In this document: piece by piece, positions 1 through 8,069 of the stretch
Position numbering within the stretch: position 1 is the stretch's first letter
How the letters are laid out: each line of letters opens with the position of its first letter
Assembly (NCBI GenBank): GCA_045636945.1
Contig: JAZTYO010000031.1
Location: 1-64,000, forward strand
Length of the DNA: 64,000 nt
Direction: 5' to 3'
Origin: UMGS172 sp045636945
GTDB lineage: Bacteria > Bacillota > Clostridia > Oscillospirales > Acutalibacteraceae
The notes under the pieces: generated by a model
Databases searched by the model: none
Told to the model about the DNA's origin: nothing
Seen by the model: the letters and a program-made list of their open reading frames with translations, nothing else
Made by a program: the position numbers and the translations under genes

Positions 1-490
1 TTGGTTTACAGTATTTTGCGTTTTCATAGGTCGTAAAGAATTCAAAGTCTTCGGGTCTTAACCCAGCCCACCGAATTCGTTTCTCGGTTGCGATGGACGG
101 GAATATGGGATTAGTAGCAAGCGCAACACGAATACCGTCTATTTTAAGCTTCTCTACCGTTTCTGCGGCCATCGGATTATAACCGCATACCTCTTTCACG
201 GCATCAAAATTTTCTTCGTAAAACTTTTCAAACAAAGGCATATCTGCCAATGCTTTTTCGCCGTATTGCGAAGCAAAGTAATCCCAAAAAGCTTCTTCAT
301 TTGTTCTTCGTCCGTCATTTTTAATCATCTCGATGGTGCCTGCCCATATTGCATCAATCAATGCTTTAGGCTCATAACCATGAGGGGCAAGTTTTGCTGC
401 AATCCCCTTGAAATATGCCTTTACAAAAACATCTTGATCCATAGGAAGTAAGGTTCCGTCTAAATCAAACAGCACCGCTTTAATACTCAT
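1..490 (-). CDS. HAD-superfamily hydrolase, C-terminus cut by window edge
   Basis: Reads from an ATG at 490 and runs off the window, so only about 163 N-terminal residues are visible. The start MSIKAVLFDLDGTLL carries the HAD motif I (DxDGT) with nucleophile Asp9 and acid/base Asp11. LATNP further on fits motif II (Thr/Ser). The segment between them looks like a helical cap, as in phosphoglycolate-phosphatase-like members. The substrate cannot be named. A GGAG ribosome binding site lies at 498-501. Transcription probably starts from the strong promoter at 545-573, which is flanked by two palindromic operators, so the gene is likely repressed until an inducer appears. The neighbouring recombinase makes it a possible passenger of a mobile element, but nothing proves this. 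Confidence 0.85.
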   Translation of the reverse strand, partial: MSIKAVLFDLDGTLLPMDQDVFVKAYFKGIAAKLAPHGYEPKALIDAIWAGTIEMIKNDGRRTNEEAFWDYFASQYGEKALADMPLFEKFYEENFDAVKEVCGYNPMAAETVEKLKIDGIRVALATNPIFPSIATEKRIRWAGLRPEDFEFFTTYENAKYCKP

Positions 491-515
491 TTTTATTCTC
501 CGTTCTTGTTGTAAC

Positions 516-547
516 AATACAAAAGTTGAAAACTCAACTTTTGTATT
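516..547. promoter_or_regulatory. Second palindromic operator at the transcription start
   Basis: Perfect 14-bp arms AATACAAAAGTTGA and TCAACTTTTGTATT around the spacer AAAC. It covers the end of the -10 element and the expected +1. Its centre is 36 bp (about 3.5 helical turns) from the centre of the upstream operator. It shares the AAGTTGA/TCAACTT core but has different outer bases, so two dimers of one regulator could bind with different affinity. Confidence 0.7.
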
Positions 548-573
548 ATAGCGCAAACAAGTTGAAATGTCAA
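545..573 (-). promoter_or_regulatory. Consensus sigma-A promoter of the HAD gene
   Basis: On the minus strand TTGACA (568-573) and TATAAT (545-550) are separated by exactly 17 bases, a perfect housekeeping promoter. The -35 hexamer lies inside the palindrome at 554-581. The -10 hexamer and start-site region abut the palindrome at 516-547. Such a strong promoter overlapped by operators implies control by repression. Confidence 0.85.
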
Positions 574-581
574 CTTGTTTG
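554..581. promoter_or_regulatory. Palindromic operator overlapping the -35 box
   Basis: Perfect 12-bp arms CAAACAAGTTGA and TCAACTTGTTTG with a 4-base spacer. The core GTTGA-N4-TCAAC is shared with the second palindrome 36 bp away. The AGTTGAC/GTCAACT type of half-site is common for MarR-family repressors in Firmicutes. No MarR gene is visible in the window, so the regulator's identity is inference. Confidence 0.7.
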
Positions 582-645
582 TAACTAACAAGAAAGCGGC
601 AGAGAGAAATTTGATCCCCCTACCGCTTTTGCGGTTAGTTATTAA

Positions 646-2295
646 CTATTCTTGAAACCCTAAATCATGAAAGTTATATTTGATAGTAAATTTTTGCGCG
701 CAACGAATCACAATCTTTTCAACCATAACCTCAACAAGCTCTCTCGTTATAGTTGGATCTTTACGATACAAACGGAACTGCTTGATCCACGCCTCGATTC
801 TATCGTTTCTTCTGTCCATAACATTCATTACTTCAATAAGCTCATCTTCTTTTTCGGTAAGTTCAAAATATGCTTTTCTGTGTTCTTCAGAAAATGCTCG
901 GAATTCGTCTCTGGTAATTTTCTCATCTGTGTATTTCTCAAACATTTCTCTGAGTTCTTCATTCTTTTCCTCTCGTTCAGCTTGAATATCAAGAATTGCT
1001 TTCCTTACATTTGTAAGCTCTGTTCGATGAGGTTCATACACATTTTTTCTATATTCAGAAGAAAGAATCAGATCTGCATACTTTTCAAGCGCCGCTTCTA
1101 ACTCGGCAATGATTATTTCCTCACGGATATAATGACTGCAGCATTGACGGTTTTCGCGGTAATTTCCGCACTCGTAGTAAATAAAGTTTGGTGACTGAGA
1201 AGTTTCATGCGAAAGTCCTTTGGTGGCAATCATCGCTTTACCGCAATCACCGCAGTATAATTTCCCACGCAGTATTGTACGATAATCATTTTCGACTGCA
1301 GCATGTGTATTTCTGTTGGCGAGTTTATTGTTTTCCTCTTCATTGACGTGCTGTACCTTGTTATACAGCTCTTCTGTCACAATTGCAGGATGTGCATTTT
1401 CTATAATAATCCATGAATCTCGGTCAGTTCTTGTCTTTGGAAGATCAATGCCGGCTTTCACCTTTCTTCCGTGAACTCTATGGCCGATATAGCAAATGTC
1501 TGTAAGGATTTTACGCACCGTTGTCCTATTCCATAATGCGTCCTTATATTTTTCATCCGTTGTAAGGCCACGCAGATAACGTAGCTTGCCGGGGCTTGGA
1601 ATCCCTTCAGCATTGAGCTTATTTGTGATTACAGCTATCTTAGCGCCTTCAGATCGCATTTCATAAATCTTCACAACAACATCTGCGGTTTCTTTATCGA
1701 CAACATATGAGTTAAGCTGCGCTGCCCTCAAGTAACCATAAGGTATGCTACTTGCAGAAGGTAGATACTCACCACTATGTATTTTTGCGTCTATCGTGGA
1801 CTTAACATTCTTCGATATATCATGAGATACTTGATCATCAAAAACTGTCTGTATAAGCAAAGAAACCTTCGGCATTCCAGCCTCATCGTTGATACTGTCA
1901 TAATCATTATTTATGCTCACAAAACGTACCCCCATTTCAGCAAATATTTTAGTCAGCAATTCGCCGACTTCTTTATAATTTCTTCCCATACGGGAAACGT
2001 CTTTTACTGCGACACAGTTGATAATTCCGTTTCTAAGGTCTTCCATCATTTCAATGAAGCCTGGCCTATTATAATTTCTTCCTGTGTAACCATCGTCAAT
2101 ATATGTTTTTACGTATACAAAGTTTGGACAAAATTCAATATGCTTATTCGCTATTGCAATTTGATTAAGTATCGAGTCACTTATAACATCGTCACCGTCT
2201 GATTCCGATAACCGTGCATAAATACCAACTCTTACCGAAGGTTCCATAAAAGAAACTAATTTATTGTTCTCCGGATATCTGCTCTTTCTAGCCAT
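646..2295 (-). CDS. Large serine recombinase (site-specific integrase/resolvase type)
   Basis: 549 residues, normal for the TnpX/phage-integrase class. An N-terminal resolvase domain (about 20-170) holds YARLSES with predicted nucleophile Ser30, then DDGYTGRNYNRPGF and DVSRMGRNY. A recombinase domain follows (about 185-310, YGYLRAAQLN... through IPSPGKLRYL). A zinc ribbon (about 345-395) has CGDC and a later CC pair. A charged coiled-coil C-terminus completes the protein. AGGAGGT just before the ATG at 2295 supports the start. Such enzymes excise or insert integrative elements or phages and usually sit at the element's edge. Here it lies directly beyond the spoIVB terminator, where many endospore formers have spo0A. 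No attachment site could be proven. Confidence 0.92.
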   Translation of the reverse strand: MARKSRYPENNKLVSFMEPSVRVGIYARLSESDGDDVISDSILNQIAIANKHIEFCPNFVYVKTYIDDGYTGRNYNRPGFIEMMEDLRNGIINCVAVKDVSRMGRNYKEVGELLTKIFAEMGVRFVSINNDYDSINDEAGMPKVSLLIQTVFDDQVSHDISKNVKSTIDAKIHSGEYLPSASSIPYGYLRAAQLNSYVVDKETADVVVKIYEMRSEGAKIAVITNKLNAEGIPSPGKLRYLRGLTTDEKYKDALWNRTTVRKILTDICYIGHRVHGRKVKAGIDLPKTRTDRDSWIIIENAHPAIVTEELYNKVQHVNEEENNKLANRNTHAAVENDYRTILRGKLYCGDCGKAMIATKGLSHETSQSPNFIYYECGNYRENRQCCSHYIREEIIIAELEAALEKYADLILSSEYRKNVYEPHRTELTNVRKAILDIQAEREEKNEELREMFEKYTDEKITRDEFRAFSEEHRKAYFELTEKEDELIEVMNVMDRRNDRIEAWIKQFRLYRKDPTITRELVEVMVEKIVIRCAQKFTIKYNFHDLGFQE

Positions 2296-2351
2296 TTTTT
2301 CTACCTCCTAAGAAAATTGTTTTGATTGTTATACTATTTGGGATAAAGTAA

Positions 2352-2383
2352 AGGTGCCGAAATCACTTCTGACTTCGACACCT
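2352..2383. terminator. Hairpin between spoIVB and the recombinase
   Basis: 14-bp arms (2352-2365 and 2370-2383), loop CTTC, with two positions that pair as G-U in RNA. It follows the spoIVB stop on the minus strand. The U-run is stronger on the plus strand (CCTTTTTG), so it may act in both directions. Confidence 0.7.
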
Positions 2384-2389
2384 TTTTGT

Positions 2390-3628
2390 TTATGATGCGT
2401 CTTTTTTTGCCTGCTCTTCTGCTACTTGATTTGCCGTTTCTAACATGTTTTCAGCAAATATTGCATAGCCACGAGTTGGATCATCCACCAAAACATGAGT
2501 AACTGCACCTACTAATTTGCCATTCTGGATTAGTGGAGACCCCGACATTCCTTGGACAATTCCTCCCGTTTTAGCTATCAAGTCGGGGTCGGTAACCTCA
2601 ATCACCATATTTTTTATCTTACTTGAATCATTGTGGTAAACTTTCTTAATTACGCAGTCATAATATTGAGGTTGTCCACCGTCAAGTGTTGTGAGAATCT
2701 GTGCCTTTCCCTGTTTTATCTCCTGTTTTAATGCAATTTCCATTGTATTTGCCGACGCTATCGGTTTATTGGCAAAACCGAAAACACCCGTCATTTCGTT
2801 ACAAGCAATTTCAGCAGTAACTCCTCCCGAAAATACTCCCTGCAACTCACCCGTAACGTCCTTTGACGATTTTTTGATACCTACAATCTCGGCGCCGACA
2901 AATTGTCCGCTTTCACACGGAACAAGCTCACCCGTATCGGTATCGCATATTCCGTGACCCAAACCTGCCACAACGTTTGTTTCGGGGTCATAATAGGTTA
3001 AGGTGCCTATCCCTGCCGAGCTATCCCTTATCCAGATACCGATTTTATACACCTTATCGGTATTTGAGTATATCGGTGTGAGTTTGACCGAAAATTGACT
3101 CTCGTTTCTTTTAATCAATACATCTATAGCTTTACCGTTTGTACTTCTGATGATATTTTGAACATCGGAATTATTTTGAACATCCTTACCGTTGATTTTA
3201 AGGATAGTATCCCCTTTTCTGATTCCTGCATCTTTTGACGGATTTTTCACTCCGTCATCAGTATCAATATCGCTATATCCCACAACAAGCACACCCTCTG
3301 TAAACATTTTTATACCAAAAGGGGTACCCAAAACGCATATCTCGATACTTTTTACCTCAATAACGCTAACTGTCTTTATGGGAATAATCCCGAAGATTGA
3401 AATATTAGCCCGATGTCCGCCAATCGATTGTGTGCCGTTTTTACCGACCGAAATGAGATTTTCCGACCTTGCCGAAACAATATTATAGGTATTGTCTATA
3501 ATCAGTTCCGACCCTTTAACGACGTTATAAGTGTCACCGATAATGTTATCAAAATACCCTACTGCCAAAAGCGAAATGCTTGATAACAAAAGGCATATTG
3601 AAAACAATAATTTTATAAATTTTTTCAT
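2390..3628 (-). CDS. spoIVB: SpoIVB serine peptidase, sporulation signal protease
   Basis: 412 residues from the ATG at 3628, chosen because GGAGG lies 8 bases upstream; the longer frame begins at a GTG two codons earlier. A hydrophobic N-terminal anchor (about 5-25) is followed by a PDZ domain (about 110-185). The S55 peptidase domain has GLGHGICD (His225) and GMSGSP (360-365), the catalytic serine motif of the family. In known spore formers SpoIVB is secreted from the forespore into the intermembrane space and cleaves SpoIVFA, releasing SpoIVFB to activate sigma-K. Neighbours ymxH and sigG fit a sporulation locus. The recN and spo0A genes often found beside it are absent; a recombinase lies on the downstream side instead. 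Confidence 0.95.
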   Translation of the reverse strand: MKKFIKLLFSICLLLSSISLLAVGYFDNIIGDTYNVVKGSELIIDNTYNIVSARSENLISVGKNGTQSIGGHRANISIFGIIPIKTVSVIEVKSIEICVLGTPFGIKMFTEGVLVVGYSDIDTDDGVKNPSKDAGIRKGDTILKINGKDVQNNSDVQNIIRSTNGKAIDVLIKRNESQFSVKLTPIYSNTDKVYKIGIWIRDSSAGIGTLTYYDPETNVVAGLGHGICDTDTGELVPCESGQFVGAEIVGIKKSSKDVTGELQGVFSGGVTAEIACNEMTGVFGFANKPIASANTMEIALKQEIKQGKAQILTTLDGGQPQYYDCVIKKVYHNDSSKIKNMVIEVTDPDLIAKTGGIVQGMSGSPLIQNGKLVGAVTHVLVDDPTRGYAIFAENMLETANQVAEEQAKKDAS

Positions 3629-3769
3629 TGTCACATCCTCCGAAAACTTTTCTTATTTAACATTCCAAGATTTCGGCGGTTTAAGTTTTAAAAAATTTTT
3701 CAACTTTTTCAATTTCTTGAAATTCCGTTTCCAAATGTGATTCGGTCGTTTGAATTTCAAATTTTTGCA

Positions 3770-4054
3770 TTATTTTGAAAAGAAAATTTCTCTTAAAAAT
3801 CTTCTTCTTTTGGGAGCAGTCGGAAAGTTGTCTACGTTGACGAGTATCGAATCTTCTCCAAAAACCTCAATACAACTCCACGGGATGCGAAAATCATCAT
3901 CACGGCCTAAAATATGCCGTTTTCCGCATACTATGATGTTAATTAGTTTTCCTGAGCAGGAATCTATTTCAACATCTCCCACCAAGCCGAGTATTGACCC
4001 ATCCTTGATACAAACAACCTGTTTTTCGCGCATTTCTACCAGCCTGCAACACAT
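3770..4054 (-). CDS. YlmC/YmxH-family PRC-barrel sporulation protein
   Basis: A small PRC-barrel-like protein of about 94 residues. The ATG at 4054 is preferred over the one at 4066 because GGGTGA lies 4-5 bases before it, and the protein then begins MCCRLVEMREKQVV, matching the family start (RLSELRxKEVV). The pattern GxxLGxxxDxEID...G..I and the later DxxxIPWxxI are typical of the YlmC/YmxH family, commonly found beside sigG and sporulation genes. Molecular function is unknown. It lies between sigG and spoIVB on the same strand, so co-expression late in sporulation is plausible. Confidence 0.85.
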   Translation of the reverse strand: MCCRLVEMREKQVVCIKDGSILGLVGDVEIDSCSGKLINIIVCGKRHILGRDDDFRIPWSCIEVFGEDSILVNVDNFPTAPKRRRFLREIFFSK

Positions 4055-4107
4055 ACAATCACCCATACTATTTTTGTTTTATTATATGTGCAGTATCGGT
4101 TGTCCTA

Positions 4108-4875
4108 TTATTCTCCCTTGATTTTATCCAAAACACCTTTTTCAATACGCGATACCTGAGCTTGGGATATACCTATCTCTCTCGATACCTCCATCTGGGT
4201 CATTCCGTGCATAAACCGTAATGCCAAAATCTTCTTTTCACGTTCGTTTAAAGAAGCTATAACGTCCCTGAAAGCAATTTCCTGCAACCAATCGGAGTCA
4301 TCGCTCTTATCTCCTAATTGGTCGAGAACGTAGACGGTATCCCCTGAATCAGAATAGACTGAATCGAACAATGACACAGGCTCTACGATGCTTTCAAGTG
4401 CCATAACAACCTCACACCTTGGAAGTTGCAGTTCATTGGCAATTTCGTCAACGGTAGGTTCTTTTTGATTATTTGCAATAAGTTTTTCCTTAACCTGCAT
4501 AGCCTTATAAGCCACGTCTTTAATTGAACGACTGACACGAACCGAGTTGTTATCCCTAAGGTGCCTTCGTATTTCCCCAATTATCATTGGTACTGCATAA
4601 GTTGAAAATTTTACCTCGTGTATAGGGTCAAAATTGTCGATTGCCTTGATGAGTCCGATACATCCAATCTGGAAAAGGTCATCCATATTTTCACCGCGAT
4701 TGGTAAACTTCTGCACAACACTTAAAACCAGCCTTAAATTGCCGCCTATAAGCTTATCTCTTGCATTTTTGTCACCCTGCTTTACAAGCTTCAGCAATTC
4801 CTCTTTTTCTGCCTCCTTCAAAACAGGAAGTTTGTTGGTGTTAACGTTGCAAATTTCAACCTTGTTGTACTGCAA
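4108..4875 (-). CDS. sigG: RNA polymerase sporulation sigma factor sigma-G
   Basis: 255 residues. The N-terminus YNKVEICNVNTNKLPVL is the sigma-G hallmark. Region 2 contains LFQIGCIGLIKAIDNFD and KFSTYAVPMIIGEIRR. Region 3 is complete. Region 4 ends with a helix-turn-helix (TQMEVSREIGISQAQVSR). It directs late forespore transcription. The start is probably TTG at 4873-4875: GGAGA lies 9 bases upstream and no in-frame ATG precedes the conserved YNKVEIC. On the minus strand a CATATTA element close upstream resembles a sigma-F/G -10 box, but the matching -35 is poor, so autoregulation is only suggested. Confidence 0.97.
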   Translation of the reverse strand: MQYNKVEICNVNTNKLPVLKEAEKEELLKLVKQGDKNARDKLIGGNLRLVLSVVQKFTNRGENMDDLFQIGCIGLIKAIDNFDPIHEVKFSTYAVPMIIGEIRRHLRDNNSVRVSRSIKDVAYKAMQVKEKLIANNQKEPTVDEIANELQLPRCEVVMALESIVEPVSLFDSVYSDSGDTVYVLDQLGDKSDDSDWLQEIAFRDVIASLNEREKKILALRFMHGMTQMEVSREIGISQAQVSRIEKGVLDKIKGE

Positions 4876-4965
4876 TCATATCATCTCCAAATTTTGATAA
4901 TATGATTATTACCTTTAACACATTGCAAAATACCGCAAAAAGATAAATTTACAATATTTTTATAG

Positions 4966-5157
4966 TTGACAAAAATGTTATATTTAACTGGTGTTACTGC
5001 ACATTCAAGAACCGACGGTGAAAACACCTACGTTTTCCTTGAAAACTACATTCCCAATTTTTTTGAAACCGAAACTACAATTAATTGGGCCGAGGTCGAC
5101 ACAGGAAAACCTTTCACAGGAAGGTTTACACTCCCTCTTACGGCACTCTTATTCTAA
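4966..5157 (+). pseudogene. Possible C-terminal remnant of a GH42-type beta-galactosidase
   Basis: A 63-codon frame with codon use like the surrounding genes, but no ribosome binding site. It is preceded immediately by an in-frame TAG. The segment GVTAHSRTDGENTYVFLEN followed by a weak region and TGRFTLPLTALLF resembles the final beta-sandwich of GH42 beta-galactosidases (GVxxxxRxDGExxYVFLxN ... TGxxxLxxxxxxVL). That family has about 650-700 residues, so over 90% would be missing. A strong hairpin terminator follows at 5178-5207, as expected at the natural 3' end of a gene. A genuine small protein or chance similarity remains possible. Confidence 0.45.
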
Positions 5158-5177
5158 AAAAATAAATAACAGCATCA

Positions 5178-5207
5178 AAAAACGCTTGGCAAAAGCCAAG
5201 CGTTTTT
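5178..5207. terminator. Bidirectional intrinsic terminator
   Basis: Perfect 13-bp arms AAAAACGCTTGGC/GCCAAGCGTTTTT around an AAAA loop, U-rich on both strands. It ends the htrA operon on the minus strand and the GH42-like remnant on the plus strand. Confidence 0.9.
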
Positions 5208-5211
5208 ATTT

Positions 5212-6615
5212 TTAATTATCAGAGAAGAAATCGTCAGGATTTAGGTTGCCAAAAGGATTGTTCAAATCTCCGTCCTCTGCAACTGTGTTGGTATAGCTTG
5301 AATTACCTTGGTCCTCTATCAACGAGGCATAATAGGTTTTCGTAGAGCCGTCGGCCATACTGTATACCGTAAAGGTCATCACCTTACCTGGCTCGGTGCT
5401 TTCGATAATATCAAGTGCAACGGCACTTTTGGTTATCTCAACGTCATTGATGTGGGTAATGATATCCTTAACTGCGATACCTTTGCCGTAAAGGTCACTC
5501 TCGACGGTGATTTCCTGAACCATAAGACCTGTCGGAACGTTATTAAGTTTGGCGATGATACCGTCGACCTCAGTATACTGAATACCGAGTCTTCCTCTGC
5601 CTACAACGTAGCCGTGTTCAATCAACGAATCGGCAATTTTCACAACGGTATTCGACGGTATGGCATAACCAACGTTATCATACTGTGTACCTGCCATCTT
5701 GACCGACGGGATACCGATAACCTGCCCATACATATTTACCAATGCACCGCCTGAATTACCGGGATTGATTGCAGTATCGGTCTGAATCATCTTAACCGAG
5801 TAGCTCGACGTTGAGGTGAATCTGATGCTATCGGACGAAATAGTGCCCGAAGTCAGAATAGACCTTCCCGAAGCACCTGACGGGTATCCTATTGCAATAA
5901 CCTCTTCACCGATAACAACCTGTTCAGAATTGCCAAACTGTGCCTTTTTAAGACCAATGGCTTCAACCTTCAATACAGCAAGGTCACTTCTTGTATCACC
6001 TGCGACAAACACTGCATCATATTCGGTGCCGTTATTCATAGTCACAAGGAACTTTGCCGATGGCACCTCAGCATAGATATGGTCATTTGTAACAATATAT
6101 CCGTCTTCTGTGTATACAACGCCGCTTGCGTAGCCTGCTATTCCCTTATCGGTATAAACGGTTATTGAAACAACCGATGGGTCTACTGCATCAAACACTG
6201 CAGCCTTACTCGAAAGCTGATTATCACCCTTATCGGCAAGCGGTGTTGACGAATTAAAGTGGAATGAAGGCTCGCCTCCGCGATTTCCGAAGATATACCC
6301 TGCCGAAACGGCAATTATCAACGCAACCGTTACCGCAAGTATTGAGAAAAAGACCTTTAAGCCTGTGCTCGAGGTGTTATTCTCGGACTTTTCAACTGCT
6401 GCAAAGGTCTGCGTAGGCTCATTATACTGAGGTGCAGGTGCATTTGTAGGCTCGGTCGGTATTACACTATCGGTAGATGCCGTGTAGGTATAGACCTGCT
6501 GAGGCTCGGGCTGTATTGCTTTATTAACAGGCTCGGCAACCGTCGGCTGTTCCACATTCTGAGGTGCTGAAGTCTTAACCTCATCCTCGGGTCTGAAATT
6601 ATTGTTGTTTTCCAT
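5212..6615 (-). CDS. HtrA/DegP-like membrane serine protease with PDZ domain
   Basis: 467 residues from the ATG at 6615, chosen because AAAGGAA lies just upstream; the longer frame overlaps the kinase gene and lacks a site. A Pro/Gln/Thr-rich cytosolic head (1-85) precedes one membrane helix (about 87-109). The trypsin-like domain carries the triad His179 (TNDHIY), Asp211 (SDLAVLK) and Ser288 (GNSGGAL). A C-terminal PDZ domain spans about 345-435. The family degrades or refolds damaged exported proteins. It is the third gene of a response regulator/kinase/protease operon, suggesting envelope-stress control by that pair. The Asn/Asp-rich C-terminus has no known role. Confidence 0.95.
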   Translation of the reverse strand: MENNNNFRPEDEVKTSAPQNVEQPTVAEPVNKAIQPEPQQVYTYTASTDSVIPTEPTNAPAPQYNEPTQTFAAVEKSENNTSSTGLKVFFSILAVTVALIIAVSAGYIFGNRGGEPSFHFNSSTPLADKGDNQLSSKAAVFDAVDPSVVSITVYTDKGIAGYASGVVYTEDGYIVTNDHIYAEVPSAKFLVTMNNGTEYDAVFVAGDTRSDLAVLKVEAIGLKKAQFGNSEQVVIGEEVIAIGYPSGASGRSILTSGTISSDSIRFTSTSSYSVKMIQTDTAINPGNSGGALVNMYGQVIGIPSVKMAGTQYDNVGYAIPSNTVVKIADSLIEHGYVVGRGRLGIQYTEVDGIIAKLNNVPTGLMVQEITVESDLYGKGIAVKDIITHINDVEITKSAVALDIIESTEPGKVMTFTVYSMADGSTKTYYASLIEDQGNSSYTNTVAEDGDLNNPFGNLNPDDFFSDN

Positions 6616-6628
6616 ATAGATTCCTTTC

Positions 6629-8065
6629 TTACTGCTCAATTCGGGGAATTATTATAGCAAACTCGGTAAAGCTGTCGGGCTGACTGCTGACGGTTATATT
6701 ACCGTGGTGGATATCAACTATGGTCTTGGTAATATATAATCCCAATCCCGTACCGTCTTTATTGGCTGACCTTGCTTTATCCGATTTATAGAATCGGTCA
6801 AAAATATACTGCAGTTCTTCAGGCTTTATACCCTTTCCGTCATTTCTTATCGAGAATGACACGTTGCCGACGTTATCCTCGGTCGCTTTAACACTGATTG
6901 TTCCACCGTCGGGAGTAAATTTTATTGCATTATCAACCAGATTGAAGATTGCTTGATAGATAAGGTCTCGGTCGGCAAAAACCTTAATATCTGAGCCTTG
7001 GTCAAGACCCTCAATATTGATATTTTTAGACTCGATACGTTGTTCTTGAGATAAAAGTATGTCGCACGAAAGGTCCAAAATCTTAAACTCGGTTGGATTA
7101 GGCTTTTGCTCTCCCGACTCAAGTCGTGCAAGGCTTAACATAGATTGGACAAGACGTGAAAGTCGCTTAACCTCAGTCGATACAATACCCAGATAATGTT
7201 CCTGCTTTTCGGGAGGTATCGTTCCGTCGAGTATACCGTCGATAAAACCACCGATAGTGGTCATAGGTGTTCTCAATTCGTGGGAAACGTTGGCTATAAA
7301 GCTTCTTCTCATACCCTCAAGCTGTGACAACGAATTAGCCATTGCGTTAAAGGTTTCAGCAAGGTTGGCAATTTCATCATCACCCTTTACAGGTATACGT
7401 TGTGAAAAATCTCCCTTTGCCATCTTTACTGAAGCCTGCGACATAAGGTTTATCGGCTTGGTCATACGCTTGGATAAAACATAAAGGAAGATAAACAAAG
7501 CAGCTATCGGAATTGCAGCACAAAAGATATATATATCGGCCAATTCCGACCACATATCACGTAAATATGACGCAGGAGAAGAAATATACACGTATCCTCT
7601 CAATTCACCCTTGGGTGAATAAAAAGGTGTTCCTGCTGTGTAATACATACTTGAGAAGCGTTTATTAAGATTACCAACCTCAAAAAAGCCTTCATTTGTA
7701 GTACTATCAAGTATATCCCTTGGTATTGTACTCTTTGAATGCACACAGGTCTGGTCAGCAGTCCAATCGGCACAACTGCAGATAAATACATTACCTTTAG
7801 AATCACAGACGTAAGCCTCACCCTTAACTGCTTTTGATACAACGCTCATCATACCTTGAAGACTTACGTGGAAATTAATACTGTCGTGATTTTGCTCGGT
7901 CAAAACTCCTGATATGGTATTACAGTTATCGGTCAACAGCTGCTTTTTATCATTGACAAGGTAATTATTGACCGAAACACTGAGAAGTATCATTATAAGA
8001 ATTATAATGATAATCAAGGCTATTGCAACCGAAAAAAATATTTTTTGAAATAGACTTTTTTTCAT
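6629..8065 (-). CDS. Membrane sensor histidine kinase
   Basis: 478 residues. TM1 (about 10-33) and TM2 (about 176-199) bracket a 140-residue extracytoplasmic sensor with a Cys cluster (C87, C96, C98, C107) that could bind metal or form disulfides. HAMP (about 200-252), HisKA with His262 in NVSHELRTP, and an HATPase_c domain with N-box LVDNAIKF, G1 NDGKGI and G2 GTGLGL follow. It sits 4 bases after its response regulator and just before the HtrA-like protease, so it most likely senses envelope stress. Organisation matches WalK/PhoR-class kinases without a PAS domain. The actual signal is unknown. Confidence 0.95.
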   Translation of the reverse strand: MKKSLFQKIFFSVAIALIIIIILIMILLSVSVNNYLVNDKKQLLTDNCNTISGVLTEQNHDSINFHVSLQGMMSVVSKAVKGEAYVCDSKGNVFICSCADWTADQTCVHSKSTIPRDILDSTTNEGFFEVGNLNKRFSSMYYTAGTPFYSPKGELRGYVYISSPASYLRDMWSELADIYIFCAAIPIAALFIFLYVLSKRMTKPINLMSQASVKMAKGDFSQRIPVKGDDEIANLAETFNAMANSLSQLEGMRRSFIANVSHELRTPMTTIGGFIDGILDGTIPPEKQEHYLGIVSTEVKRLSRLVQSMLSLARLESGEQKPNPTEFKILDLSCDILLSQEQRIESKNINIEGLDQGSDIKVFADRDLIYQAIFNLVDNAIKFTPDGGTISVKATEDNVGNVSFSIRNDGKGIKPEELQYIFDRFYKSDKARSANKDGTGLGLYITKTIVDIHHGNITVSSQPDSFTEFAIIIPRIEQ

Positions 8066-8069
8066 TTTA

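Noticed and set aside
516..547. Transcription terminator of the HAD gene region
   Set aside because: It lies between the -10 box and the ribosome binding site, is AT-rich and lacks a U-run; an operator fits better.
4991..5215. 74-codon plus-strand frame overlapping the GH42-like remnant
   Set aside because: Runs through the terminator hairpin and has odd composition; the other frame has native codon use.
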